Of a stretch of DNA of 64,000 bases, positions 1-7,750 are shown piece by piece. Numbering within the stretch: the stretch's first letter is position 1; every line of letters begins with the position of its first letter. The notes under the pieces are model-generated. The model was not told the DNA's origin and searched no databases. It worked only from the letters and a program-made list of their open reading frames with translations. Made by a program: the position numbers and the translations under genes. Source of the stretch: CAVUCH01 sp963697705 (GTDB lineage Bacteria; Acidobacteriota; Vicinamibacteria; Vicinamibacterales; JAENWD01); contig CAVOPA010000017.1 of the NCBI GenBank assembly GCA_963697705.1, positions 434,001 through 498,000 on the forward strand, read 5' to 3'.

Positions 1-746
1 TCGAACTCGTGCGCCTCGCGCAGCCGTCCGGCGGCGCGCACACTGATCTGATACGTCTGTCCCTCGCGCGCCGGCGAGTCGCCGATGCTTCCGGCGGCAA
101 CCTGCACGTTCTGCTCGCGCAACGCGTTGACGACGTCGCCTGCGGTGATGCCTCGCCCCGCCAGCCGCACGGGATCCAGCCACAGGCGCATTGAGTACTT
201 GCGCTCGCCGAACACCATCACGTCGGCGACGCCGGGCACCCGCTTGAGCGCGTCCTTCACGTACACGTCGATGTAGTTCGACATGAACAGCGAGTCGTAC
301 TGGCCTCGATCCGAGTACACGCCGGCGCCCATGACGAAGTTGTTCGACTGCTTCTGCACGGTGACGCCCAGCTGGCGCACTTCGGCGGGCAGGCGCCCAA
401 GCGCCTGGTTGACGCGGTTCTGGACGTCGACGAGCGCCATGTCGCCGTTGCGGGTGACGTCGAAGACGACGGTGATCTGGCTGAGCCCGCTGTTGCTGCT
501 CGCCGACGTCATGTAGAGCATGCCCTCGACGCCGTTGATCGCCTGTTCCAGCGGCGTGGTGACGGCGGTTTCGACCGCCTCCGCGTTGGCGCCCGTGTAG
601 GCGGCGACGACGGTGACCTGCGGCGGCGCAACGTCCGGGTACTGGGCCACCGGCATGGTCGGGATCGCGAGAGCCCCCGCCAGGACGATCACGAGCGAGC
701 AGACAGTCGCGAGGATGGGGCGGCTGATGAAGGTGTCAACGAACAT
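1..746 (-). CDS. RND efflux transporter inner-membrane pump (AcrB/HAE1 type), 5' part only
   Basis: The reverse strand from the ATG at 746 is open to the window edge, giving about 248 N-terminal residues of a protein normally a little over 1,000 residues long. It starts MFVDTFISRPILATV, the typical first transmembrane helix of AcrB-family proton-driven drug pumps, followed by VAQYPDVAPPQV and the porter-domain segment with EGMLYMTS, NRVNQALGRLP and VPGVADVMVFG. Such pumps work as trimers in the inner membrane and expel lipophilic drugs through an adaptor and an outer-membrane channel. The start lies just behind the stop codon of the upstream adaptor remnant (750-752), the usual adaptor-pump operon order. 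The family is clear; the substrate cannot be told, and whether the remainder is intact cannot be seen. Confidence 0.9.
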   Translation of the reverse strand, partial: MFVDTFISRPILATVCSLVIVLAGALAIPTMPVAQYPDVAPPQVTVVAAYTGANAEAVETAVTTPLEQAINGVEGMLYMTSASSNSGLSQITVVFDVTRNGDMALVDVQNRVNQALGRLPAEVRQLGVTVQKQSNNFVMGAGVYSDRGQYDSLFMSNYIDVYVKDALKRVPGVADVMVFGERKYSMRLWLDPVRLAGRGITAGDVVNALREQNVQVAAGSIGDSPAREGQTYQISVRAAGRLREAHEF

Positions 747-749
747 GGG

Positions 750-1005
750 TCAACTCGTTGTCGCTGCCGCAGGCGCCTGCGGCGGAGCGGCGGCCGTGGG
801 ACGCACCGGCGCGACGTCGCCGATCTTCTGCAGGTTTGGACATGATGGCCAGCGTCGGCGGATGGTTGCGCAGCTGTGCCTTCACCAGCACGGATTGCTC
901 CCCATCATCGCCTCACGGCGCAATGAACGTGATCGGATTCTCCGCGACGACCGTGCCGCTGTCGGCGAGGAGCTCCACCGGCGAGCCTGGGCACAGGTCG
1001 CTGCC
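750..1005 (-). pseudogene. Decayed RND periplasmic adaptor (membrane fusion protein) remnant
   Basis: Immediately upstream of the RND pump the reverse strand encodes pieces of an AcrA/HlyD-type adaptor in more than one frame. SPVELLADSGTVV and ENPITFIAP are followed by an in-frame TGA, then by GDDGEQSVLVKAQLRNHPPT, which matches the adaptor beta-barrel segment. The frame then jumps to a typical adaptor C-terminus, NLQKIGDVAPVRP plus an Ala/Pro tail, ending at TGA 750-752 next to the pump start. The segment expected between PPTL and NLQKIGD is missing, so there is a stop, a frameshift and an internal deletion. Assignment rests on recognisable motifs only. The upstream part (about 1005-1135) is open in the same frame but I do not recognise it. 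Confidence 0.6.
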
Positions 1006-1139
1006 GCTAATGGGACATCCTGCATTCTTCATCCATTCTGCAGCAAGGGTCTTCTCCAAGGTCCCGATCGTCCGCACTCTGATGTCGAACGGATGCGGGC
1101 GGGATCGACGCGCAGGCCATCGACCGCCACCGACGTTGC

Positions 1140-2045
1140 TCATCGAGCCTCGCTCGAGCCGGTTCTCCTGAACCCGTGGCTGATCGCGGCGCGGTCGAGA
1201 TCGTTCGTTGCGAAGTCTTCGATCGCGAGCAGGGGGAACGGCGTCGGTCGGGCCACGTCGATGGTCTTCAGGTAGCCACCGCACCGGCGGCAGACCTCGA
1301 GCCGCTTGCCCGGCCGGTCCCGGTCGATCGGCATCGTCCGGAAGTGCTCGCCTGATTCGCCGCAGTAGGTGCAGCCGCGCGACTCCGTGCGCCAGCCGGC
1401 GGCGCAGTAGGCGCAGCGGTGCAGCCGCTCGCCGAAGAAGAACTCGGCCAGCGCTGGCCAGCCTCCGCACGCGGGGCACGACGCGCGGTTCCACACGGCG
1501 ACGGCCTCGCGGATCGCCTCCCCGCCGCCCTCGAGGAGGGCGCGCTGGATCGCGTGCGCGATCGGCGCGGTGACGAGGTCGGCCGCCATCCACAACACCT
1601 GCACGTTGAGGCCGCCCTCAGACGCGATCGCGCGCGCCGCGTCGCCGTCGCGCGCCATGGAGGCCGCGCAGACCGACGGCAGATCGAGGCTCCCGCCTTC
1701 CAGGGCGCGGGCAACTTTCCGTGCTGCCTCGCCGGCGCCGCCCCAGGCAAGCTCGTCGAGGAACGCCAGCATCTCCGCGGCAACGCGTGTCATGGGCACA
1801 CCGGGCACCTCAATCGCGCGCAGCACGGGTGTGCCGGATTCCAGTCGCCGGAGGACGGCGGATCCGTCCAGCACCTCGAGGGTGGGCGGCAGGAGCGCGC
1901 CCTCTTCGACGAGGCGAATCTGGCGCGCGAGCAGGCGGCGGTGAAGCCGCAGCGCCGTCGCATCCGCCTCCGGCTCAATCTGCTGCCAGCGGACCTCGGC
2001 CTGCAGAATCAGGGACATTGGAGCGGGAAGGGCTATCGGCGACAC
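1140..2045 (-). CDS. fdhE: Formate dehydrogenase accessory protein FdhE
   Basis: This 301-residue protein carries the FdhE C-terminal zinc/iron-binding region with four CxxC pairs in order: CPACGG, CAYCAA, CTYCGE and CRRCGG. The N-terminal half is alpha-helical and the end includes YLKTIDVARP, typical of the family. FdhE proteins are cytoplasmic maturation factors that bind formate dehydrogenase and help it become active. The start at 2045 is GTG; an ATG nine codons later (2018) is possible, and neither has a clear Shine-Dalgarno. No formate dehydrogenase gene is in the window, but a selenocysteine tRNA and a MocA-like enzyme lie within 8 kb, which fits the same pathway. Length is normal for FdhE. 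Confidence 0.85.
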   Translation of the reverse strand: MSPIALPAPMSLILQAEVRWQQIEPEADATALRLHRRLLARQIRLVEEGALLPPTLEVLDGSAVLRRLESGTPVLRAIEVPGVPMTRVAAEMLAFLDELAWGGAGEAARKVARALEGGSLDLPSVCAASMARDGDAARAIASEGGLNVQVLWMAADLVTAPIAHAIQRALLEGGGEAIREAVAVWNRASCPACGGWPALAEFFFGERLHRCAYCAAGWRTESRGCTYCGESGEHFRTMPIDRDRPGKRLEVCRRCGGYLKTIDVARPTPFPLLAIEDFATNDLDRAAISHGFRRTGSSEAR

Positions 2046-2160
2046 GGGCGAACGCTGGCCGAGTGGAGCACGCTCGCGGCGGTTAAGTCACTGTTTTGTC
2101 AGCAGCTTGTAGCCTATTGCCTCGGTTCGCTATAATCAGACGGTCAGGAGAGCGTAACAG

Positions 2161-2487
2161 ATGATTGAGATCTCCCCAACCGCGGCGTCCAAGATCACCG
2201 AGTTGCTCGCCGAAGAAAACAAGGAAGGCAGCGGCCTTCGTGTGTTCGTGCAAGGCGGGGGCTGCTCGGGCTTCCAATATGGGTTGATGATCGAGGAGGC
2301 GGGCACCGACGCCGATCAGGTGTTCGAATCGCACGGGGTCAAGTTGTACGTCGACCCCATCAGCGTTCGTTATCTCGGCGGCGCTCAGGTGGACTTTCTC
2401 GACACGGTCACCGGCGGCGGCTTCACGATCAAGAACCCGAACGCCGTGTCGACGTGCGGGTGCGGCCAGTCGTTCAGTACGAGCTAG
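2161..2487 (+). CDS. erpA: Iron-sulfur cluster insertion protein, A-type carrier ErpA/IscA family
   Basis: A 108-residue A-type carrier with the three invariant cysteines: Cys35 in GGGCSGFQYG, and Cys99 and Cys101 in the C-terminal CGCGQSF. A-type carriers receive Fe-S clusters from the scaffold and hand them to apo-targets in the cytoplasm. An AGGAGAG Shine-Dalgarno lies about seven bases before the ATG. It is divergent from fdhE and followed 80 bp later by the Fur-ferritin fusion, so iron metabolism genes cluster here. ErpA and IscA cannot be separated by motif alone; the solitary position without iscS/iscU favours ErpA. Confidence 0.9.
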   Translation: MIEISPTAASKITELLAEENKEGSGLRVFVQGGGCSGFQYGLMIEEAGTDADQVFESHGVKLYVDPISVRYLGGAQVDFLDTVTGGGFTIKNPNAVSTCGCGQSFSTS

Positions 2488-2565
2488 CGCCGTGGGCGGT
2501 GACCGTCGACGCGTCGTGTCGCTGCAAGCCGGCGCTTCGGTGCGGTTACGCGCTGCGTCACCCGC

Positions 2566-3558
2566 ATGAGCACTACCATCCCTGACATCGATCGGCTCCG
2601 GCCCGCGGGCGCCAAGCGGTCGGGCAAGCGTGACCTCATCCTGAACGTGTTCCTCAAGCAGGAGGGACACCTCAGCGCCGATGATCTCTTCGACATCACG
2701 CGCCGTGAAGACCAGCGCATCAGCCGCGCCACGGTCTACCGCACGCTCCAGTGGATGGTCGATGCGGGCATCGCACGCAAGGTCGATTTCGGCGAGGGCC
2801 GCTTCCGGTTCGAGCACTCGTACCGGCACCCGCGGCACTTTCATCTGATCTGCAAGACCTGCAACCAGTCGTCGGAGTTTCTCAGCTCCGACATCGAGGC
2901 GTTCATCGAGGAGATCGCCGCCGCGCGCAACTTCGCCGCGCGCCAGAGCGTCGTTCAGATTTACGGCGAATGCGAGAACTGCCGCACCGGACGCCAGGCG
3001 CCGGCGATCGACGGGAGCACGACGGAATTGCTCTTCGCCCGTGACGCGCTGCGCATCGCCATCGCCACCGAGCGCAGCGGCCTCGAGTTCTACACCCGCG
3101 CGGCGGCTATCGCGCGCGACCCGCGCGGCCGAACCGTGTTCAAGAAACTGGCGGAGGAAGAACGCGAGCACCTCGGCACGCTCGAAGATCGCTACAAGGT
3201 GCTGCTCGCACGCGACCCGCAGCTCGAGTCGCACCCGACGTTCCTGTTCTTCAAGGGCGCGGCGAACGGCCTGTTCGCCGAAGGCGCCGCCAGTCTTGCC
3301 GCCGACGGCATCGACGACTTGAAGGCGTTGATGATCGGCATCCGCTGCGAGCGTGGCTCGCATCGGTTCTTCAAGCGCTACGGCGAACGCTTCGAAGACT
3401 CCGAAGGCAAGCTCATCTTCCTCGAGTTCGCGGACGAAGAGCGGCAGCACCTCGAGCTGTTGATCCGCGAGTACCGTGCGCTGCTGAAGCGTCAGGGCCG
3501 AGCCCGCCCTCCTCGTTCCGCCGCACGCGCGGCGACCAGTCCGGCCGCACGGCGCTGA
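2566..3558 (+). CDS. Fur-family regulator fused to a ferritin-like (rubrerythrin-type) diiron domain
   Basis: This 330-residue protein has two parts. Residues about 20-140 are a Fur-family winged helix (RISRATVYRTLQWMVDAGI) with the metal-ligand stretch HPRHFHLIC and the zinc pairs C96-KT-C99 and C136-EN-C139. Residues about 150-305 are a four-helix ferritin-like domain with two ExxH motifs (E199..H202 and E292..H295) and glutamates E169 and E262 in the other helices, the pattern of a rubrerythrin-type diiron site. Fur proteins are dimeric DNA-binding sensors of iron or peroxide; the diiron domain could add an oxidation or iron-storage signal. The fusion is read through without a stop, so it is one protein. 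PHP-domain gene follows after 7 bp. Which metal it senses is unknown. Confidence 0.88.
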   Translation: MSTTIPDIDRLRPAGAKRSGKRDLILNVFLKQEGHLSADDLFDITRREDQRISRATVYRTLQWMVDAGIARKVDFGEGRFRFEHSYRHPRHFHLICKTCNQSSEFLSSDIEAFIEEIAAARNFAARQSVVQIYGECENCRTGRQAPAIDGSTTELLFARDALRIAIATERSGLEFYTRAAAIARDPRGRTVFKKLAEEEREHLGTLEDRYKVLLARDPQLESHPTFLFFKGAANGLFAEGAASLAADGIDDLKALMIGIRCERGSHRFFKRYGERFEDSEGKLIFLEFADEERQHLELLIREYRALLKRQGRARPPRSAARAATSPAARR

Positions 3559-3565
3559 ACGTCCG

Positions 3566-4393
3566 GTGATCGATCTCCACCTCCATACCACGGCATCCGA
3601 CGGCCGCTGCGACGCACCGACGCTCGTCCGCCTCGCGTGGCAGGCCGGTCTTCGTACCATTGCCATCACCGACCACGACACGATGGCGGCCGTGCCGGAG
3701 GCCATGCATGCCGGGCGTGAGTTCGGGCTCCGCGTCATCGCCGGGATCGAGATCACGGCGGTGCTCGACGACGGCGATGTCCATGTCCTGGGGTACTTCC
3801 TCGACCCGCAGAATCCCGAGCTGACGACCTTCCTCGGGCGACAGCGCGCCTATCGCGTCGAACGTGCGCGCGCCATGGCGCAGCGGCTCGCCGATCTCGG
3901 AAAACCCATCGATGTGGCCGCGCTGCTGCGACCGCTTGCCGACCGTCCGGACTGGGCAGTCGGCCGGCCGGCGATTGCGCAGGCGCTGGTCGCGGCCGGG
4001 CATGTGAACACGACGGGCACCGCGTTCGAGCGGCTGATCGGCGAAGGCTGCCCGGCATGGGTGCCCCGTAACGGCGCCACGCCCGTCGAGGTGATCCACA
4101 CCATCGCGCGAGCAGGAGGCGTGGCCTCGCTCGCGCACCCAGGCCTCACGCGCCACGACGAGCTGATTGCGGAGTGGGTCGAGGCGGGCTTGCCCGCGCT
4201 CGAGGTTTACCATTCGGAGCACTCCGCGGCGGACGTCGCTCGATACACCGCGATGGCGCGCGAATGGGGGCTGGCCGTGAGCGGCGGCTCCGACTATCAC
4301 GGCGATGAGCGCAACGGCCGGTCGACGCTCGGAACCGTGAGCTTGTCCGTCGAGGATCTCGCCGCGCTCGAAGCCCGCGGTCCGCACGCCTGA
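3566..4393 (+). CDS. PHP-domain phosphoesterase (YciV/RNase AM-like)
   Basis: A 275-residue single-domain PHP protein. The metal-binding motifs are present: HLH at residues 5-7, DHD at 36-38, a GIEITA segment, an AHPG motif and the late GSDYHG. This matches the YciV/TrpH group, which hydrolyses 3',5'-nucleotide bisphosphates or trims RNA 5' ends, using a trinuclear metal site in the cytoplasm. Start is GTG at 3566, seven bases after the Fur-ferritin stop, so the two are probably cotranscribed. It is far too short for the PHP domain of DNA polymerase III. The exact substrate cannot be inferred from sequence. Confidence 0.85.
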   Translation: MIDLHLHTTASDGRCDAPTLVRLAWQAGLRTIAITDHDTMAAVPEAMHAGREFGLRVIAGIEITAVLDDGDVHVLGYFLDPQNPELTTFLGRQRAYRVERARAMAQRLADLGKPIDVAALLRPLADRPDWAVGRPAIAQALVAAGHVNTTGTAFERLIGEGCPAWVPRNGATPVEVIHTIARAGGVASLAHPGLTRHDELIAEWVEAGLPALEVYHSEHSAADVARYTAMAREWGLAVSGGSDYHGDERNGRSTLGTVSLSVEDLAALEARGPHA

Positions 4394-4398
4394 AGCGT

Positions 4399-4588
4399 CG
4401 TAGTGCTGCCCGCCAGGCGGCCGTTGCCTTTGGCCTCGTCGTGCCCGCCCTCAGGCGCCGTCGCCCTATGTTCTCGTAGTGCCCGCCTTCAGGCGGGCCG
4501 TCGCCCGCGTCGCGTAGTGCCCGCCTTCAGGCGGGCCGTCGCCTACGTCTCGTAGTCCGCCTTCAGCCGGTCTTCGCCAGGGGAATCT
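4399..4588. repeat. Five-copy 38-bp degenerate tandem repeat with hairpins
   Basis: Copies of a unit beginning CGTAGTGCCCGCC start at 4399, 4437, 4475, 4513 and 4551, a strict 38-bp period. Copies 3 and 4 are almost identical; copies 1, 2 and 5 are diverged. Each good copy contains the palindrome CCCGCCTTCAGGCGGG, which can form a 6-bp stem with a TTCA loop. The array fills the gap between the PHP gene and the ABC-like gene. It may act as a terminator or transcript-end structure; it is not a CRISPR array because there are no unique spacers. Confidence 0.8.
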
Positions 4589-4590
4589 CG

Positions 4591-5313
4591 ATGACGACCC
4601 CCGTGCTCCATATTGCCAATGTCCGCAAGGACTACGGCACGCTCAGGCCCCTCCGCATCCGCGAACTCCGGGTGCTGCCTGGCGACCTGGTCGCGATAAT
4701 GGGTATCGACGCCGCAGGCGCCGAGATGTTCGTGAACCTGGTCACGGGCGCGATGCTGCCCGACGAGGGACAGGTGCACGTGTTCGGCTTCGACGTTGCG
4801 GCGATCACCGACGGCGACGAATGGCTGCGCACGCTGGATCGCTTCGGGATTCTCAGCGACCGTGCCGTGCTGCTCGACGAGCTGACCGTCGTCCAGAACC
4901 TTGCGATGACGCTCACGCTCGCGATTGATCCGGTTGCCGCCGATGTGCGTGGCCGGGTCGAAGCGCTGGCGGCGGGGGTGGGCTTGGTGCCGGAGCTGCT
5001 CGATCGCAAAGTGGCGACGCTCACCCCGTCCGGCAAGCTGCGCGTGCGTCTGGGCCGCGCGGTCGCGCTCGGGCCGGACCTGCTGCTCCTGGAACATCCT
5101 ACCGCCACCCTGGCCCGTGAAGACGTGGCGGGCTTTGCCGGGGACCTGCGCCGGCTCGCGGCTGCCCGGGCACTGACGATGGTGGCGGTCACCGCGGACA
5201 CGCTGTTCGCATCCGCGATGACGCCCGAGGTCCTGCAACTGCAACCCGCGACGGGCGAGCTCGTCGCGCAGACTGCCGGGTGGCGCCGCGTGAAGCGGCT
5301 GTTCGGCGCGTGA
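4591..5313 (+). CDS. ABC transporter ATP-binding-like protein with degenerate nucleotide motifs
   Basis: The 240 residues have the overall layout of an ABC ATPase (LHIANVRKDYG, LPGDLVAIMG, VTGAMLPDEGQVHVFGFD, LTVVQNLAMTL), but the catalytic motifs are broken. Where Walker A should be GxxGxGKS/T, residues 38-46 read GIDAAGAEM, with no lysine or Ser/Thr. The signature LSGGQ is LTPSGK (about 144-149). Walker B reads LLLLEHP (about 164-170), lacking the catalytic Asp-Glu. The switch His is absent. The reading frame is intact and codon use is like that of its neighbours, so this looks like a maintained pseudo-ATPase rather than a decaying gene. No permease gene is adjacent. Role unknown; a regulatory partner of another transporter is possible. 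Confidence 0.75.
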   Translation: MTTPVLHIANVRKDYGTLRPLRIRELRVLPGDLVAIMGIDAAGAEMFVNLVTGAMLPDEGQVHVFGFDVAAITDGDEWLRTLDRFGILSDRAVLLDELTVVQNLAMTLTLAIDPVAADVRGRVEALAAGVGLVPELLDRKVATLTPSGKLRVRLGRAVALGPDLLLLEHPTATLAREDVAGFAGDLRRLAAARALTMVAVTADTLFASAMTPEVLQLQPATGELVAQTAGWRRVKRLFGA

Positions 5314-5910
5314 CTACTTCTTCTCGATCACGCCGCACGCCGCGCGCGGCCCGCCGCTGACACCCGATTTCGGCTCGCCCGTCGTGCCCTGGTCCGGGTT
5401 CGCATGGATGATGATCGCGGAGCCGTCGGTGTCGAAGAGCGACAACGGTCCCTCGCTCAACGTCACCCGCGTCGTCCTCGCCTGCAGCGTGCCCGTGCCG
5501 TCCGTGCCAACCCGGAGGTTCGGGATGTCGCCCATGTGGTACGGATGATTGGCGTCCGGGTCGGTGTTGCCGGCCGGCCCCGGGTCGAAGTGCCCAGCTG
5601 CTGCGGTGAACGCCGGCGGCTCGCACTTGCCGACCGCGTGGAGGTGCACGCCGTGCAGACCGGGCTTGAGCCCCTTCGCCGTGACGGTGATCTCTACTTC
5701 CGTGCCGGTGTCGTACGTCATCTCGACGAGATCGGCTGTGCCCGTAATGCCTTCGCCCGCGATCGTGGCCTGTGCACGCGCCGTGGCCTTGCCCGCAGCG
5801 CGCGCCGACCCGGCCTGGCTGGCGTCCGACGGGTGAGCTGTCTGCGCGAACGCCGCGCTGCCGGCGGTCACGAACGCCAGCGCCGCGGCGAGAGCGATGC
5901 GCCTCTTCAT
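5314..5910 (-). CDS. sodC: Copper/zinc superoxide dismutase, periplasmic
   Basis: A 198-residue SodC that dismutates superoxide to peroxide and oxygen. A signal peptide with a KRR start and hydrophobic core ends near AFAQTA. The copper and zinc ligands are visible in GVHLHAVGKC, GHFDP, HPYHMGDIPNL and IIIHANPD, and the disulfide cysteines sit in GKC and AACGVI. A good AGGAGG Shine-Dalgarno precedes the ATG by seven bases. It converges with the ABC-like gene; the stop codon directly abuts that gene's stop. Length and motif spacing are normal for bacterial SodC. Confidence 0.95.
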   Translation of the reverse strand: MKRRIALAAALAFVTAGSAAFAQTAHPSDASQAGSARAAGKATARAQATIAGEGITGTADLVEMTYDTGTEVEITVTAKGLKPGLHGVHLHAVGKCEPPAFTAAAGHFDPGPAGNTDPDANHPYHMGDIPNLRVGTDGTGTLQARTTRVTLSEGPLSLFDTDGSAIIIHANPDQGTTGEPKSGVSGGPRAACGVIEKK

Positions 5911-6108
5911 GCTGTTGCCTCCTGCCTGTCGAATGATCTACACACTTCTGTCACGAACCACCGATCTTATACCGCGCCGTCACTGTCATCGGCAGAACGG
6001 CCGTGGTTAGCGCGACCGAGAACGGCGGCTGAGCGTGCGTCGGGAGGGAACAAAAATTGATTAGGGAAGCGGGCTTCGAGCGGCCCGCCTCGACCGGAGG
6101 GCGAGTCG

Positions 6109-6315
6109 ATGCCGAGCGGAACCATCAAACGGTTGGTGCGTGACAGGGGATTCGGGTTCATTCGCGACGACAATGGGCAGGAGTGGTTCTTCCATCGCAG
6201 CGCGGTGCAGGACGGCTCCTTCGATCAGCTCAACGAAGGCGAACGCGTGAGCTTCGACGAGGAGCCGTCCGCCAAGGGTCCGCGCGCGAGCAACGTGAGA
6301 GGTCAAGCCGCCTGA
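6109..6315 (+). CDS. Cold-shock domain protein (CspA family)
   Basis: A 68-residue single cold-shock domain, an OB-fold that binds single-stranded RNA or DNA. RNP1 is RGFGFI and RNP2 is FFHRSAV. A GGAGG Shine-Dalgarno lies about eight bases ahead of the ATG. The domain is slightly divergent from classic CspA (KWFN is replaced by KRLVRD) but closely resembles the second cold-shock gene at 7787-7993 (shared SAKGPRA and HRSAV), so they are paralogues. The HAD gene begins at its stop codon, which suggests cotranscription. Confidence 0.93.
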   Translation: MPSGTIKRLVRDRGFGFIRDDNGQEWFFHRSAVQDGSFDQLNEGERVSFDEEPSAKGPRASNVRGQAA

Positions 6316-7022
6316 TACAGCATGGGCTGATTCTGTTCGATATCGACGGCACCCTGGTGATCACCGGAGGGGCCGGGCAGCGGGCGCTCGATCGGGCCTT
6401 CGAACAGCTGTTCGGCGTCTCCGCTGCGTTCGCCTCCGTCGAATTGCCGGGCCGTACCGATCCGCTCATCGTGGCTGACGCGCTGCGGGCGCACGGCATC
6501 GCCGGCCGTGACTACGACTGGGCGCGCTTCCGCGAGAGCTACGTCGATGCGCTCGCCGACGAGATGCGGCGTGACTTGCCCGCCAAGCGTATGCTCCCGG
6601 GCATCATGCCGTTGCTCGAGGTGCTCGCCGCGCGGGAGGATCGCGCGCTCGCGCTGCTCACTGGGAACCTTCAGCCGTCCGCGCGTCTCAAGCTCGAACA
6701 CTTCGACCTGTGGCGCTATTTCCCGTCGGGTGCATTCGGCGACGATGCGCCCGACCGGAACGGGCTGGTGCCGATCGCCGTCGACCGTGCCGTCGCCCGA
6801 GGCTGCCCGCGGGTGCCGCCCGATCGCGTCGTGGTCATTGGTGACACGCCGCGCGACGTGGACTGCGCCGCCGCGGCCGGCGCGCGATCGATTGCGGTGG
6901 CGACAGGCGGCGCCAGCGCTGCGCAGTTGCGGGCCGCCGGCGCCGACGTAGTGTTCGAGACGCTGGCAGACACGACGCAGGTGGTTGCTGCAATTGACAA
7001 ACTGATCACAGGATCGCCGTAG
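6312..7022 (+). CDS. HAD-superfamily hydrolase (phosphatase-like)
   Basis: The HAD fold begins with ILFDIDGTL, the nucleophile motif DxDGT, followed by a helical cap, LLTGN as motif II, and VVIGDTPRDVDCA with AIAVATGG as motifs III and IV. Such enzymes remove phosphate from small metabolites. The start is uncertain: the frame is open from an ATG at 6183 inside the cold-shock gene, but the only plausible start next to the fold is a CTG at 6312 overlapping the cold-shock stop (CTGA). No ATG, GTG or TTG lies between. With the CTG start the protein is 236 residues, normal for the family. Substrate unknown. Confidence 0.8.
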   Translation: MIQHGLILFDIDGTLVITGGAGQRALDRAFEQLFGVSAAFASVELPGRTDPLIVADALRAHGIAGRDYDWARFRESYVDALADEMRRDLPAKRMLPGIMPLLEVLAAREDRALALLTGNLQPSARLKLEHFDLWRYFPSGAFGDDAPDRNGLVPIAVDRAVARGCPRVPPDRVVVIGDTPRDVDCAAAAGARSIAVATGGASAAQLRAAGADVVFETLADTTQVVAAIDKLITGSP

Positions 7023-7153
7023 GGCGCAACGACACGTCCGGAGCAGCCAGGTTGATTCCGCTGAGAGCACGGCAGCGGGACGGCCTGGCGCGTAGATCGA
7101 GATCGGCACAGCCCGCCGCAGGAACTGAACGTCGATCCGCCGACGCTCGTTGG

Positions 7154-7372
7154 CTACGTGCCGAACTGCAGGCGGTCGGGTTTCGCGACACTCCACACGC
7201 CGAGGCAACTCTGGCAGCGGAAGTACAGGACGTACTCGGTGCGGAGGGTCACGCGGACATCATCGCGCCCGCAAAACTCGCAGGCGGGTGGCTCCAGGCG
7301 ATGGAGCCGACGATCGGCGGGCGTGCCGGTGAGGCGCGCGTGCAGCGGCTGTCGAGGGCCCTCGGGGAGCAT
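7154..7372 (-). CDS. Small zinc-ribbon protein
   Basis: A 72-residue protein with a single zinc ribbon in its C-terminal half: CEFCGRDDV, then RTEYVLYFRCQSC 14 residues later, then LGVWSV. The CxxC...CxxC spacing fits a rubredoxin-like or ribosomal-type ribbon. The N-terminal 30 residues are basic and proline-rich and may be a mis-chosen start. It lies between the HAD gene and tRNA-Sec with no operon partner. Function unknown; the cysteines are the main support that it is a gene. Confidence 0.5.
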   Translation of the reverse strand: MLPEGPRQPLHARLTGTPADRRLHRLEPPACEFCGRDDVRVTLRTEYVLYFRCQSCLGVWSVAKPDRLQFGT

Positions 7373-7554
7373 GCCCTGCCTCCGATCAACTGGGCGAACT
7401 GACGGGGAGCGGATGCACAGCGTAGCCGGGCGCTTGCTACCGCAACAATGGGGACTTCACGCCGTGGGCGCCGGGAAAATCGCCAACGAAGAGACGGCGA
7501 ACAGAAGCGTGACGGGACCAGACGCACTCATCGACGTTGTGTGCGAGCCGCAGG

Positions 7555-7652
7555 TGGCGGAAGCGCCTGGGAGTCGAACCCAGCCTTCCCGCGGTCAGCG
7601 GGAAGCGACCGATTTTGAAGACCGGGAGGGCCACCGGGCCCCGTTCGCTTCC
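7555..7652 (-). tRNA. selC: tRNA-Sec (anticodon UCA)
   Basis: The reverse strand folds as a 98-nt selenocysteine tRNA that includes an encoded 3' CCA. The acceptor strand GGAAGCG pairs with CGCTTCC, followed by discriminator G and CCA. The D arm is the long GGGCC-CGGT-GGCCC form, the anticodon loop reads CTTCAAA (anticodon TCA), and there is a long variable arm (CGCTTCCCGCTGACCGCGGGAAG region) before the T arm with GGTTCGACTCC. The UCA anticodon, extended acceptor and long variable arm together are diagnostic. It decodes in-frame UGA as selenocysteine with SelB; neither selA, selB nor selD is in this window. Confidence 0.95.
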
Positions 7653-7750
7653 GTAGGAAGTGCGCGGTGTGCAGATCGAGCAGGGCCGACAGGATGCGCG
7701 CCGGGTCGGGGTGCGCGGCACCGCCGCAGGGAAAGGGACGCAGCAATGAT

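Noticed and set aside
913..917. In-frame TGA in the adaptor remnant read as selenocysteine because a tRNA-Sec is present
   Set aside because: The same remnant also has a frameshift and an internal deletion, and RND adaptors are not selenoproteins.
2083..3756. 557-residue leftward frame
   Set aside because: Antisense to erpA, Fur-ferritin and the PHP start, which all have clear motifs.
3566..4393. PHP protein as DNA polymerase III alpha fragment
   Set aside because: The protein is complete at 275 residues with a normal stop and all PHP metal motifs in the YciV order.
4399..4588. CRISPR array
   Set aside because: Units follow each other every 38 bp without unique spacers, and no cas genes are present.
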